Assembly (NCBI RefSeq): GCF_002979475.1
Contig: NZ_PCOY01000001.1
Location: 310,001-374,000 of the forward strand
From: Microbacterium sp. MYb62
Lineage (GTDB): Bacteria; Actinomycetota; Actinomycetes; Actinomycetales; Microbacteriaceae
DNA length: 64,000 nucleotides
Direction of reading: 5' to 3'
Shown here: piece by piece, positions 1 to 8,092 of the stretch
Layout: the number at the start of each line of letters is the position of its first letter
How positions within the stretch are numbered: the first letter of the stretch is position 1
The notes under the pieces: model-generated
Database searches by the model: none
What the model saw: only the letters and a program-made list of their open reading frames with translations
What the model was told of the DNA's origin: nothing
Position numbers and translations under genes: made by a program

Positions 1-1317
1 GCCCGCCTTGGCCTTGGCCTGCGCCTTCTTCTTCGCCTTGGCCTCGGCATCCTTCTTGGCCTGAGCCTTGACCTTCTCACGAGCCTCGGCGCGGGCCCTG
101 GCCTCTGCCTTGGCCTGTTCGATGCGCTGCTGCCGACGCGTCGGCGGGGGCGTGTCGGGAAGCTCGATGGCCCGCCCGGACTCGGCGACGTCGCTCATGG
201 CGTTCGCAGGCGTCACGGCGTTGCGACGCGAGCGCATGAAGAGCCCGAGGATGATCGCGAGGGCGATGACCGCGTCGATCGCGACGCCCCAGTTGCCCAG
301 CCAGACCACGAGCAACGCGGCCAGGGCGCCCACTCCGCCGGCGGCCGGAAGCGTCAGCAGCCAGCCGATGCCGATGCGGCCGGCGGTCCGCCAGCGGACG
401 GTGGAGCCGCGGCGGCCGAGGCCGGAGCCGATGACCGAGCCGGAGGCGACCTGCGTCGTGGAGAGCGCGAAACCGAGAGCGCTGGAAGCGAGGATCGTGG
501 CGGCGGTCGAGCTCTCCGCCGCGAAGCCCTGGGCGGGCTTGACGTCGGTCAGCCCCTTGCCGAGGGTACGGATGATGCGCCACCCGCCGAGATAGGTTCC
601 GAGCGCGATCGTGAACGCGCAGGCGATGATCACCCAGAGCTCGGGCTCGTGGTGCGCTCCCGACTGCCAGCCGATCGTGATCATCGCGAGCGTGATCACG
701 CCCATGGTCTTCTGCGCGTCATTGGTGCCGTGGGCGAGGGCGACCAGGGACGACGTGAAGATCTGCCCCCAGCGGAACCCGTCGCGGCCGTCGGGCTTGC
801 CGTCGTAACGACGGGTGACGGAGTAGGCGATCTTCGTCGCCGCGAAGGCGATCAGACCGGCTGTGACCGGCGCGATCAGAGCGGGGAGCACGATCTTCGA
901 GAGCACCATTCCGAAGTCGATGCCGCCGATGCCCGCGCCCACCAGGGTCGCGCCGATGAGGCCGCCGAAGAGGGCGTGCGACGAGCTCGACGGCAGGCCG
1001 AGGAGCCAGGTCAGCATGTTCCAGGTGATGGCGCCGATCAGACCGGCGAAGATCAGCGAGAGGAACAGATCCGCTCCCGCATCGATGATCGCATCCTCCC
1101 GGATGATGCCACCGGAGATGGTCTTCGAGACCTCTGTCGACAGGAAGGCGCCGACGAGGTTCAGCACGGCGGCGAGGAGGACGGCGGTCTTGGGCTTCAG
1201 CGCACCGGTGGCGATCGGCGTCGCCATGGCGTTCGCGGTGTCGTGAAAGCCGTTGGTGAAGTCGAAGAAGAGTGCCAGCGCGATGACAAGCACGACGATG
1301 AGGGCTGCGGTTTCCAC
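1..1317 (-). CDS. pit: PiT family inorganic phosphate transporter (3' end cut by window edge)
   Basis: Low-affinity phosphate:cation symporter of the inner membrane. The 439 codons present begin with a GTG. The family signature FDFTNGFHDTANAMAT is at residues 17-32, and a second family repeat includes ALAHGTNDAQKTMG. Both are duplicated PiT motifs that carry the transport site. Many hydrophobic helices follow, and the visible C-terminus is a long Lys/Ala/Arg-rich tail (from about residue 400) that runs off the left edge, so the stop is not seen. The start is the GTG after which the reading matches the family N-terminus; no strong ribosome site is visible. A tandem Pho box lies about 65 bp upstream, which fits control by phosphate. 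Confidence 0.93.
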   Translation of the reverse strand, partial: METAALIVVLVIALALFFDFTNGFHDTANAMATPIATGALKPKTAVLLAAVLNLVGAFLSTEVSKTISGGIIREDAIIDAGADLFLSLIFAGLIGAITWNMLTWLLGLPSSSSHALFGGLIGATLVGAGIGGIDFGMVLSKIVLPALIAPVTAGLIAFAATKIAYSVTRRYDGKPDGRDGFRWGQIFTSSLVALAHGTNDAQKTMGVITLAMITIGWQSGAHHEPELWVIIACAFTIALGTYLGGWRIIRTLGKGLTDVKPAQGFAAESSTAATILASSALGFALSTTQVASGSVIGSGLGRRGSTVRWRTAGRIGIGWLLTLPAAGGVGALAALLVVWLGNWGVAIDAVIALAIILGLFMRSRRNAVTPANAMSDVAESGRAIELPDTPPPTRRQQRIEQAKAEARARAEAREKVKAQAKKDAEAKAKKKAQAKAKAG

Positions 1318-1380
1318 CGTTCGCTTTCGGTCGTTTGAGGAAGAAGGAGATGTCGACGTGATCGACGTGACGAACGAAGA

Positions 1381-1413
1381 GTTCACCGTGGGTTTGACTT
1401 CCGTTAACCGGCC
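1381..1413 (+). promoter_or_regulatory. Tandem Pho box (three 11-bp repeats)
   Basis: Three consecutive 11-mers read GTTCACCGTGG, GTTTGACTTCC and GTTAACCGGCC. The spacing and the GTTCACC core match the direct-repeat PhoP site known from Streptomyces. It lies between the phosphate transporter (minus strand) and oligopeptidase B (plus strand). The repeats read in the plus direction, so orientation alone does not settle the target, but the transporter is the obvious candidate. Binding is inferred. Confidence 0.6.
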
Positions 1414-1461
1414 CCGGTAAATCCTCCCACCCTCCCCCGTGCCGGTCAACTCGACCTGGGA

Positions 1462-1476
1462 TAGCGTGAGACGGTG
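1462..1476 (+). promoter_or_regulatory. -10 box and leaderless start of oligopeptidase B
   Basis: TAGCGT at 1462-1467 is followed by six bases and then the GTG start at 1474. No ribosome site fits, so transcription probably begins at the start codon. Confidence 0.55.
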
Positions 1477-3573
1477 ACTGACGCCCCCGCCGCTGCCCGC
1501 CGCTCGACGCTCCGCACCCATCACGGTGACACGTTCGACGATCCCTACGAATGGCTTCGCGCCAAGGAATCCGCGGAGGTCGTCTCGCACCTCGAAGCGG
1601 AGAACGCCCACACCGACGCCGAGACGGCACACCTCGCCGATCTGCGGGAGCGCCTCTTCCAGGAGATCAAGGGCCGCGTCCAGGAGACCGACCTCTCCGT
1701 TCCCACCCGACGCGGTGACTGGTGGTACTACAGCCGCACCGCGGAAGGGGCGCAGTACGGCATCCACTGCCGCGCCACTGCCGAACCCGACGACTGGACT
1801 CCCCCGCGTCTCGAAGCCGGAGTCCCGGTTCCCGGCGAAGTCGTGCTCCTCGACGGCAACGTCGAGGCGGAGGGGCATGAGTTCTTCTCGCTCGGCGCCT
1901 TCGACACCTCCGACGACGCGACGAAGCTGCTCTGGTCCACCGACTTCGAGGGCGATGAGCTCTACACGGTGCACGTGCGCGACCTCGCCACGGGCATCAC
2001 GCTCGACGACGAGATCCCGAACACGGGCGGCGCCTTCTTCACCCCCGACGGCACGGGAGTGCTGTACACGACACGTGACGAGGCGTGGCGGCCGGACACC
2101 CTGTGGCTCCACCATCTGGGCACGCCCGTGTCGGACGACGTGAAGCTCTTCCACGAGCCGGACGAGAAGTTCTGGCTCGGCGCCGGGATCACGCGCAGCC
2201 GCCGGTACCTGGTCATCGGGGTCGGCTCGAGCATCACGAGCGAGGAGTACCTGGTCGATCTGACCGGTGATCTCACCGCAGAGCCGCGGCTCGTCTGGCC
2301 CCGCCGCGAGGGCGTCGAGTACTCGATCGAGCATGCCGTCGTGGAGGGCGAGGACCGTCTGCTCGTGCTGCACAACGACGAGGCGCTCGACTTCGAGCTC
2401 GTCTCGGTGCCGGTGGCCGATCCGCAGGGCGAACGACGGGTGATCCTGGCCCACGAGCCGGGCAGGAGGCTGCTCGGCGTCGACGCCTTCCGCGACTTCG
2501 CGACGGTCGAGTACCGCAGCGAAGGACTCGAACGCGTCGGTCTGCTCGACTACGCCACGGACGCCGTCGACGAGCTCGCCTTCGATGAGCCGCTCTACTC
2601 GGCCGGAGTGAGCGGCAACCCGGAGTGGCATTCGCCCTTCCTGCGCCTCGGCTACACCTCGTTCGTCACGCCGGGCACCGTGTACGACCTCGATCTCGCG
2701 ACCCGCGAGCTGGTGCTGCGCAAGCAGGTGCCGGTGCTGGGCGGCTACGACCCCGCGGACTACGGTCAGCGGCGCGACTGGGCGACCGCATCCGACGGCG
2801 TCCGCGTGCCGATCTCGCTGGTCTGGAAGCGTTCGTTCGGCGAACCCGGCGCCGAGGCACGCCCGGTGCACCTGTACGGATACGGCTCGTACGAGCACTC
2901 GATCGATCCCGGCTTCTCTGTCGCGCGCCTCTCCGAACTCGACCGAGGGGTGATCTTCGCGGTCGCGCACGTGCGCGGAGGCGGCGAGATGGGCCGTCAG
3001 TGGTACGAGGACGGCAAGCTCCTCAACAAGCGCAACACGTTCACGGACTTCGTCGCGTGCGGCGAGCACCTGGTCGCCACCGGTGTGACCACGCCGAATC
3101 GGATGGTGGCGGAGGGCGGCAGCGCCGGCGGCCTGCTGATGGGGGCGGTGACGAACCTCGCCCCGGAGCTCTTCGCCGGCATCCTCGCCGGCGTCCCGTT
3201 CGTGGACGCCCTGACGACGATCCTCGATCCCTCGCTGCCGCTGACCGTGATCGAGTGGGACGAGTGGGGCGACCCGCTCCACGATGCCGACGTCTACGCG
3301 TACATGAAGTCCTACACGCCGTACGAGAACGTCCGCGACGGCATCGAGTACCCGCGCATCCTCGCGGTGACCTCGCTCAACGACACGCGCGTCCTCTACG
3401 TCGAGCCGGCGAAGTGGGTGGCTCGTCTCCGGGAGGCCGGGGCGAAGGACGTGCTGCTCAAGTGCGAGATGGTCGCCGGGCACGGCGGTGTGAGCGGACG
3501 CTACAACTCCTGGAAGGAGCGGGCTTTCGAGCTCGCCTGGCTGCTCGACACGCTGGGACTCGCCGAGGCGTGA
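1474..3573 (+). CDS. ptrB: Oligopeptidase B / S9A prolyl oligopeptidase family serine peptidase
   Basis: Cytoplasmic serine peptidase that cleaves short peptides, in oligopeptidase B usually after Lys or Arg. The 699 residues are the usual family length: an N-terminal beta-propeller (about 70-420) and a C-terminal alpha/beta hydrolase domain. The catalytic triad is visible: Ser550 in GGSAGG, Asp637 in SLNDTRV and His670 in GHGG. The GTG start is supported by a -10 box six bases upstream. No signal peptide is present. The gene ends in a strong hairpin. Oligopeptidase B is preferred over prolyl oligopeptidase from the overall sequence pattern; substrate specificity was not tested. Confidence 0.92.
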   Translation: MTDAPAAARRSTLRTHHGDTFDDPYEWLRAKESAEVVSHLEAENAHTDAETAHLADLRERLFQEIKGRVQETDLSVPTRRGDWWYYSRTAEGAQYGIHCRATAEPDDWTPPRLEAGVPVPGEVVLLDGNVEAEGHEFFSLGAFDTSDDATKLLWSTDFEGDELYTVHVRDLATGITLDDEIPNTGGAFFTPDGTGVLYTTRDEAWRPDTLWLHHLGTPVSDDVKLFHEPDEKFWLGAGITRSRRYLVIGVGSSITSEEYLVDLTGDLTAEPRLVWPRREGVEYSIEHAVVEGEDRLLVLHNDEALDFELVSVPVADPQGERRVILAHEPGRRLLGVDAFRDFATVEYRSEGLERVGLLDYATDAVDELAFDEPLYSAGVSGNPEWHSPFLRLGYTSFVTPGTVYDLDLATRELVLRKQVPVLGGYDPADYGQRRDWATASDGVRVPISLVWKRSFGEPGAEARPVHLYGYGSYEHSIDPGFSVARLSELDRGVIFAVAHVRGGGEMGRQWYEDGKLLNKRNTFTDFVACGEHLVATGVTTPNRMVAEGGSAGGLLMGAVTNLAPELFAGILAGVPFVDALTTILDPSLPLTVIEWDEWGDPLHDADVYAYMKSYTPYENVRDGIEYPRILAVTSLNDTRVLYVEPAKWVARLREAGAKDVLLKCEMVAGHGGVSGRYNSWKERAFELAWLLDTLGLAEA

Positions 3574-3581
3574 GCGGCACA

Positions 3582-3607
3582 GCTCCCGGGCGTGAGCGCC
3601 CGGGAGC
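3582..3607 (+). terminator. Intrinsic hairpin terminator of oligopeptidase B
   Basis: Perfect 11-bp inverted repeat (3582-3592 with 3597-3607, loop TGAG) beginning nine bases after the stop codon. There is no U-tract, which is common for actinobacterial terminators. Confidence 0.75.
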
Positions 3608-3631
3608 GGGTGCCAGATCGGACGATCACGC

Positions 3632-3668
3632 CAGAACAGGCGGGGTTCGGCACAAAGCGCCTGTTCTG
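3632..3668. repeat. Inverted repeat upstream of DUF559 gene
   Basis: Arms CAGAACAGGCG (3632-3642) and CGCCTGTTCTG (3658-3668) form a perfect 11-bp stem around a 15-base loop. It is separate from the oligopeptidase terminator. Its core CAGGCG recurs in the palindromic tract on the other side of the DUF559 gene. The rest of 3608-3811 shows no gene. Confidence 0.6.
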
Positions 3669-3811
3669 AAGCGATGGCCTGCTGCGCTGTCCTGCTGAGG
3701 GGCAGGAAAGCGCCGCAGTCCGCTCCTGCACAGGTCGGCTTTCGCTCGTCGTCTCCTCCGTCGACGCGCCTGGCGAAGTCATCGTCCCGCGGACCGGGGC
3801 AAGCTGAGCAG

Positions 3812-4318
3812 GTGCCGAAGACGACAGTCGAAGAATGGATCCGCGCGCAGAACGGCGTCGCCCATACATCCGCTCGCCACCTCGCCGGTTTCAGCGAGCA
3901 CAGTGTGCGTAGGGATGCCGTCGACATCGATGTCCTGGAACGGGTGCAGTGGCGATCTCGTGCCGCGGACGATCTCGCGGCGCGGGTGGGCGACCGATCC
4001 GATTCCGGACCGGAGACCGCATTCATCGCGCTGATGCACGGGATCGGCGTCGCGGTGCGACAGCAGGTGTGGGTCGACGGGCACCCGCTTGACGCCCTGA
4101 TCGGCGAACGTCTCGGCATCCAGATCGATGGTTTCGCACACCACGGCGCCGCGAAGGATCGACGCCGCGACATCCGCGCGGATGCCCGCCTCGCGCTGCG
4201 CGGATACACGATCCTCCGGTTCGATGTGCAGCAGGTGCTGTACGACGCGCGATACGTCGAGCAGATGGTCCAGGGGGCGATCGCCCAGGGTCTGCACCGG
4301 CACAGAACGCGCGCCTGA
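3812..4318 (+). CDS. DUF559 domain protein (Vsr-like endonuclease fold), apparently internally shortened
   Basis: The 168 residues join a short N-terminal helix-turn-helix-like segment (VPKTTVEEWIRAQNGVAHTS) directly to a C-terminal DUF559 domain, recognised by LIGERLGIQIDGF, the Asp/Arg-rich DRRRDIRADARLALRGY, and the end AIAQGL. DUF559 has the very-short-patch-repair endonuclease fold; the biochemical role of these proteins is unknown. Relatives that I recall in this family have about 270-300 residues with a middle region between the two parts, so roughly 100 residues seem to be missing in frame after SEHSVRR. The GTG start is chosen because the protein resembles relatives from there; no clear ribosome site is seen. 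Function is not known, and it may be a decayed copy. Confidence 0.65.
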   Translation: MPKTTVEEWIRAQNGVAHTSARHLAGFSEHSVRRDAVDIDVLERVQWRSRAADDLAARVGDRSDSGPETAFIALMHGIGVAVRQQVWVDGHPLDALIGERLGIQIDGFAHHGAAKDRRRDIRADARLALRGYTILRFDVQQVLYDARYVEQMVQGAIAQGLHRHRTRA

Positions 4319-4379
4319 GCATCCGCGGCTGTTCGCCGCGCGACCGGGTGCGATTCGACGCGCGGCGTCGATCACGCGA

Positions 4380-4449
4380 GATCAGGCGAACACGTCGCAT
4401 CAGGCACGCAGGACGAGAAGTCGCCTGATTCCGCGAGATCGCCTGATTC
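4380..4449. repeat. Palindromic CAGGCG/CGCCTG repeat tract
   Basis: GATCAGGCGA at 4380-4389 is the inverse of TCGCCTGATTC, which occurs twice (4421-4431 and 4439-4449) with CGCGAGA between. A further ATCAGGC lies at about 4399. The tract fills the gap between the convergent DUF559 gene and pfkA, and may act as a bidirectional terminator. The rest of 4319-4477 holds no gene. Confidence 0.5.
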
Positions 4450-4477
4450 GGCGTGAGGGATCCGAGCGCTCGCGGAA

Positions 4478-5506
4478 TCAGCCGAAGAGCGCCGCGGCCT
4501 CGTCATAGCGGTAACGCGGAACGGTGTTCAGCTCGCCGAGCGCATCGGCGAACGGCACCCGGACGATATCGGTGCCCTGCATCGCGACCATCTGACCCCA
4601 GGCGCCGTCGACGATCGCGTCGGCGGCGTGCAGTCCGAGTCGCGTTGCGAGCACGCGGTCGAACGCCGAAGGCGAACCTCCGCGCTGGATGTGGCCGAGG
4701 ATCGTCGCACGCGTCTCGATGCCGGTGATGCGTTCGATCTCCGGGGCGAGCAGGTCGCCGATGCCACCCAGGCGGGGGCGGTTGAAGGCGTCGAGGCCCT
4801 TGTCGCTGTACGCCTCGTCCATCCCGAGGAGCTTGAACCCCTCGGAGACGACGACCAGGGGTGCGCGGCCACGGTCGTGGGCGCTGGTCACGAGCTCGGT
4901 GATGTCGTCGATCGACATCGGCACCTCGGGGATGCAGATGACGTGCGCACCGGCGGCCATGCCTGCGTGCAGAGCGATCCATCCGACGTGGCGCCCCATG
5001 ACCTCGGCCACCATGCAGCGCTGGTGCGAGTCGCCGGTCGTGCGCAGGCGATCCATCGCATCCGTGGCGATGTTCACCGCCGTGTCGAAGCCGAACGAGT
5101 AGTCGGTCGCCTGCAGGTCGTTGTCGATCGTCTTGGGAACGCCGATGACTTTGATGCCGTCCTTGGCGAGGCGGTCCGCCGCGGCCAGCGTGCCTTCACC
5201 GCCGATCGCGATGATGCCGTCGATCTTGTGCCCGTAGAGGGTCTTGGCGATGTTGTCGGCTCCTCCGCGCTCCCCCTCGTAGGGGTTCGTGCGGCTGGTG
5301 CCGAGGATCGTGCCGCCGACCTTGGACAGGCCCTTCACCTCGTGCCGAGTCAGCGGCATGAAGTCACCGTCGACGAGACCGCGCCATCCGTCGCGGATGC
5401 CGACGAACTCCAGGTCGTACGTGGTGGTGCCCTTGAGCACGATGCCGCGGATGACCGCGTTGAGGCCGGGGCAGTCGCCACCGCTCGTCAGGATGCCGAT
5501 CTTCAT
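4478..5506 (-). CDS. pfkA: 6-phosphofructokinase (ATP-type residue at the phosphoryl-donor site)
   Basis: Catalyses fructose 6-phosphate to fructose 1,6-bisphosphate, the committed step of glycolysis, in the cytoplasm. The 342 residues match the actinobacterial group III family. The nucleotide motif GGEGT (102-106) has Gly105 where PPi-dependent enzymes have Asp, which points to ATP. PKTIDND (124-130) keeps Lys125, a combination known from Streptomyces ATP-dependent enzymes, and contains the catalytic Asp. The start has an AAGG ribosome site. The gene is single; its upstream region (5507-5683) is intergenic with no other gene seen. Confidence 0.94.
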   Translation of the reverse strand: MKIGILTSGGDCPGLNAVIRGIVLKGTTTYDLEFVGIRDGWRGLVDGDFMPLTRHEVKGLSKVGGTILGTSRTNPYEGERGGADNIAKTLYGHKIDGIIAIGGEGTLAAADRLAKDGIKVIGVPKTIDNDLQATDYSFGFDTAVNIATDAMDRLRTTGDSHQRCMVAEVMGRHVGWIALHAGMAAGAHVICIPEVPMSIDDITELVTSAHDRGRAPLVVVSEGFKLLGMDEAYSDKGLDAFNRPRLGGIGDLLAPEIERITGIETRATILGHIQRGGSPSAFDRVLATRLGLHAADAIVDGAWGQMVAMQGTDIVRVPFADALGELNTVPRYRYDEAAALFG

Positions 5507-5683
5507 GCTGGTGCCTTCAGACGTTCGGGAGATAGGGGGACGAGGCGACGCTGCCTTCGAACGACACTAGCGCCCCGGCATGCTCGGGCGCCATTCGGAC
5601 GCGACGAAAACCGTTGATCTTGACGCCTTGATCCGCTGATTTCGGCGAACTTCCCGATCTCGCACGATGGCGGCCCGAATTCG

Positions 5684-5709
5684 CCGTTAAGAACAAGAGT
5701 TCTTGACGG
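5684..5709 (-). terminator. Hairpin after the SNF2 helicase gene
   Basis: Arms at 5684-5694 and 5699-5709 (CCGTTAAGAAC / GTTCTTGACGG, loop AAGA) lie immediately after the helicase stop codon. Pairing is complete with one G-U in plus-sense RNA and has one mismatch in the minus-sense transcript that would use it. Confidence 0.5.
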
Positions 5710-5710
5710 T

Positions 5711-7855
5711 TCAGGCCGCGCCCAGCGCCTGCCGCAGCAGGTGCATGAGGGCCGCCAGCTGCACCGGCTCGCCGGCCGACTCCTCGACGGCTTCCCCGTC
5801 GAGGGCCCGCGCCGCGAGTCCCTGCTTCTGGTCGATCAGCTCCGCGATCTTCGTGTCGATCGTGTGCGCGGCGATGATCCGCCACGCGGTGACCGGCTCG
5901 TCCTGACCGATGCGGTGCACGCGGTCGATCGCCTGCGTCTGCTCGGCCGCCGTCCACGACAGCTCGGCGAGCACGACGTTCGACGCCGCCTGCAGGTTGA
6001 GTCCGACGCCGGCCGCGGTGAGCGAGCAGACGGCGATGCCGACGGCGGGGTCGCCGTTGAAGTCGTCGATCGCCTGCTGGCGGGTCGTGGTCGTCTGGTC
6101 TCCACGGATCGACACCGAGCGGATGCCCGCGGCGGCGAAATGCGCCTCGGCCTGATCCATGACGTCGATGTGCTTCGCGAAGAAGACGACCTTGCCGACC
6201 GAGCGCTGCAGCTGCGCGGCGTAGTCGGCCGCGAGCTGCGCCTTCGCCTGGCCGATGCGGCGGACCATCGTGAAGACGTTGTCTCCCCCGGTGCCGGCGG
6301 CCTTCGACTCCTCGAGCTCGTTCTGCGCGACGAGGCGCACGATGTCCTCGTCGATCTCGCCCGGCGCGAGGCCGCGGTCGCCACGCGCCTCGATGATGCG
6401 GCGGTAGCGCGCGGCCAGCCGCTCGCCCAGCTCGCGCTCGGCCTGGCGGATGCTGCGCCCGAACTCGTCGTCGAGCTGCACCGGCAGGTCGGCGATCAGC
6501 TTGTCGGGAAGGTCGGCGGCGACGTCCTTCTTCTTGCGTCGGACGATGCCCATCGAGATGACCGCGTCGCGCGCCTCGGGGTAGAACGCCTTGTCGGCCG
6601 GGGTGAAGCCGGTCGCGTCGAGCTTCTCCATGAGCTCGGGGCCCGGCTTCTCACCGGTCGTCCAGCCGAGGAATCGCCAGATCGCGTCGAAGTCCTCGAC
6701 GTCGTTGATCAGCGGCGTCCCGGTGAGGGCGAGCATCAGGGGGTCGTGCCCCGGCGTGCGCTCGCGCACCTGTGCAGCAAGTGACAGCACGTTCTGCGAC
6801 CGCTGCGAGGAGAGGTTCTTGATGAAGTGCGCCTCGTCGACGACCATTCCGCGCAGACCGATGGAGGCCAGCCACGACATGTGCCGGTCGAGGATCTCGT
6901 AGTTCACGATGAACACGTCGGCGAACGCGTCGATGTCGGTGCCGTCGCCCTGGATCACCGTCGCGCGGCGCTGCGGCGTCCAGCGCTCGACCTCGCGCGC
7001 CCAGTTCATCTTCACGACGTTGGGCACGACCACCAGCAGCGGGTAGGCGCCGGCGACGGAGGCCGCGAGCACCGACTGCGCGGTCTTGCCGAGTCCGGGC
7101 TCGTCCGCGAGGAGGAAGCTGCGGTGTCCCGCCTTCACGGCCTCGAGGAACCGCGACTGGTGCACCATCACCTCGAGGCCCTTGGGCGAGATGTGGTCGA
7201 ACTCCGGCGCGGGAGGAAGATCCATCGACGCCGCGGATCCGCCGGCTCCCGTCTCGAACGCCTTGTACAGCGGGCCCATGAGCTCCCAGCCGTCGAGCCG
7301 GCGACGCGGCGTCGCCGTCGAACGCGGCGTGAGGTCGGGGGCGAGGAACGGGTTCGCCAGCTGCCGTGCCTCGACGGACGGCGGCGTGACCTGTCGCTCG
7401 GCGATCGCGGCGGGCACCACGGAGATCTGCACGGGGGCGGCATCCGCGATGATCAGCTCCTCCGGTGCGAGCTCGGCACCGGACTCGAGCAGCCAGTCGC
7501 GACGCATGCGCTTCGCCACGGGAGATGTCGCCTGGTCGGCCTCCAGCAGCTGGATGAGCGAGGTGTCGCGCGCAGCCGTCTTCGCGAGGATCGTCGCCAC
7601 ACCGTCGAGCCGCTTCAGCAGCTCGGCCCGTGCGGGGTCGCCGATCTCGGCATCGGCCTTCACCCTGGCGCGCTCCTCGCGCACCAGGAAGGCGATCACC
7701 TGGAACTTCACCCGGTTCGTCGGGCCGAGCTTCCCTCGCTGCGACTTCGCCTCGATCTCGCGCACCTTGCGCGCGAGGATCGGGATGAGGGGTGCTTCAT
7801 CGTCGCGACGGGACGTCTTCTTGCGCCGCGTGGCGGCGGTTGCCGTGGTCGGCAT
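5711..7855 (-). CDS. SNF2-family DEAD/DEAH-box helicase
   Basis: Superfamily 2 ATPase with RecA-like lobes of the Swi2/Snf2 type; such proteins move along or remodel DNA-protein complexes, and the specific role here is unknown. In the 714 residues the helicase core starts near 245. Walker A is ADEPGLGKTAQ, the DEAH box is VVDEAHFIK, motif III is LALTGTPLIND, and motif VI is DRVHRIGQ. A basic N-terminus precedes it (TRRKKTSRR). The start at 7855 is preferred over a longer reading to 7972 because AGGAGG stands five bases upstream. No restriction-modification or defence partner is next to it, so a housekeeping or repair role is as likely. Confidence 0.88.
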   Translation of the reverse strand: MPTTATAATRRKKTSRRDDEAPLIPILARKVREIEAKSQRGKLGPTNRVKFQVIAFLVREERARVKADAEIGDPARAELLKRLDGVATILAKTAARDTSLIQLLEADQATSPVAKRMRRDWLLESGAELAPEELIIADAAPVQISVVPAAIAERQVTPPSVEARQLANPFLAPDLTPRSTATPRRRLDGWELMGPLYKAFETGAGGSAASMDLPPAPEFDHISPKGLEVMVHQSRFLEAVKAGHRSFLLADEPGLGKTAQSVLAASVAGAYPLLVVVPNVVKMNWAREVERWTPQRRATVIQGDGTDIDAFADVFIVNYEILDRHMSWLASIGLRGMVVDEAHFIKNLSSQRSQNVLSLAAQVRERTPGHDPLMLALTGTPLINDVEDFDAIWRFLGWTTGEKPGPELMEKLDATGFTPADKAFYPEARDAVISMGIVRRKKKDVAADLPDKLIADLPVQLDDEFGRSIRQAERELGERLAARYRRIIEARGDRGLAPGEIDEDIVRLVAQNELEESKAAGTGGDNVFTMVRRIGQAKAQLAADYAAQLQRSVGKVVFFAKHIDVMDQAEAHFAAAGIRSVSIRGDQTTTTRQQAIDDFNGDPAVGIAVCSLTAAGVGLNLQAASNVVLAELSWTAAEQTQAIDRVHRIGQDEPVTAWRIIAAHTIDTKIAELIDQKQGLAARALDGEAVEESAGEPVQLAALMHLLRQALGAA

Positions 7856-7878
7856 GCTCCTCCTGAGCGTGAAGGCTC

Positions 7879-7897
7879 CGGCTTCCCCAGGAAGCCG
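7879..7897 (-). other. Small hairpin in the 5' untranslated region of the helicase gene
   Basis: Arms CGGCTTCC and GGAAGCCG form an 8-bp stem with a 3-base loop, about 15 bases upstream of the ribosome site. The rest of 7898-8092 shows no gene; a TAGAAT at 8013-8008 on the minus strand is a possible -10 box. Confidence 0.35.
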
Positions 7898-8092
7898 CGG
7901 GCCGTTCTCGTTGTCCGCGTGTGGCGTGAGCCAGGACCGTACGAACAGTGGATCTTCTTCCCGTCGGGGCACGCGAGATGCGCGAGGTTCGGCGGGAGCC
8001 GATGTCCATTCTATGCCATCAGGCTCGCCTCGCGGAGATTGCGCCCGCCGCGCCGTCGATCCGTCCGAGGAATCCGCGTGGCCGGTGGGGAC

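Noticed and set aside
5711-7855. SNF2 helicase as part of a defence island (DISARM-like)
   Set aside because: No methyltransferase, DUF1998 or nuclease gene is adjacent; neighbours are pfkA and ribF.
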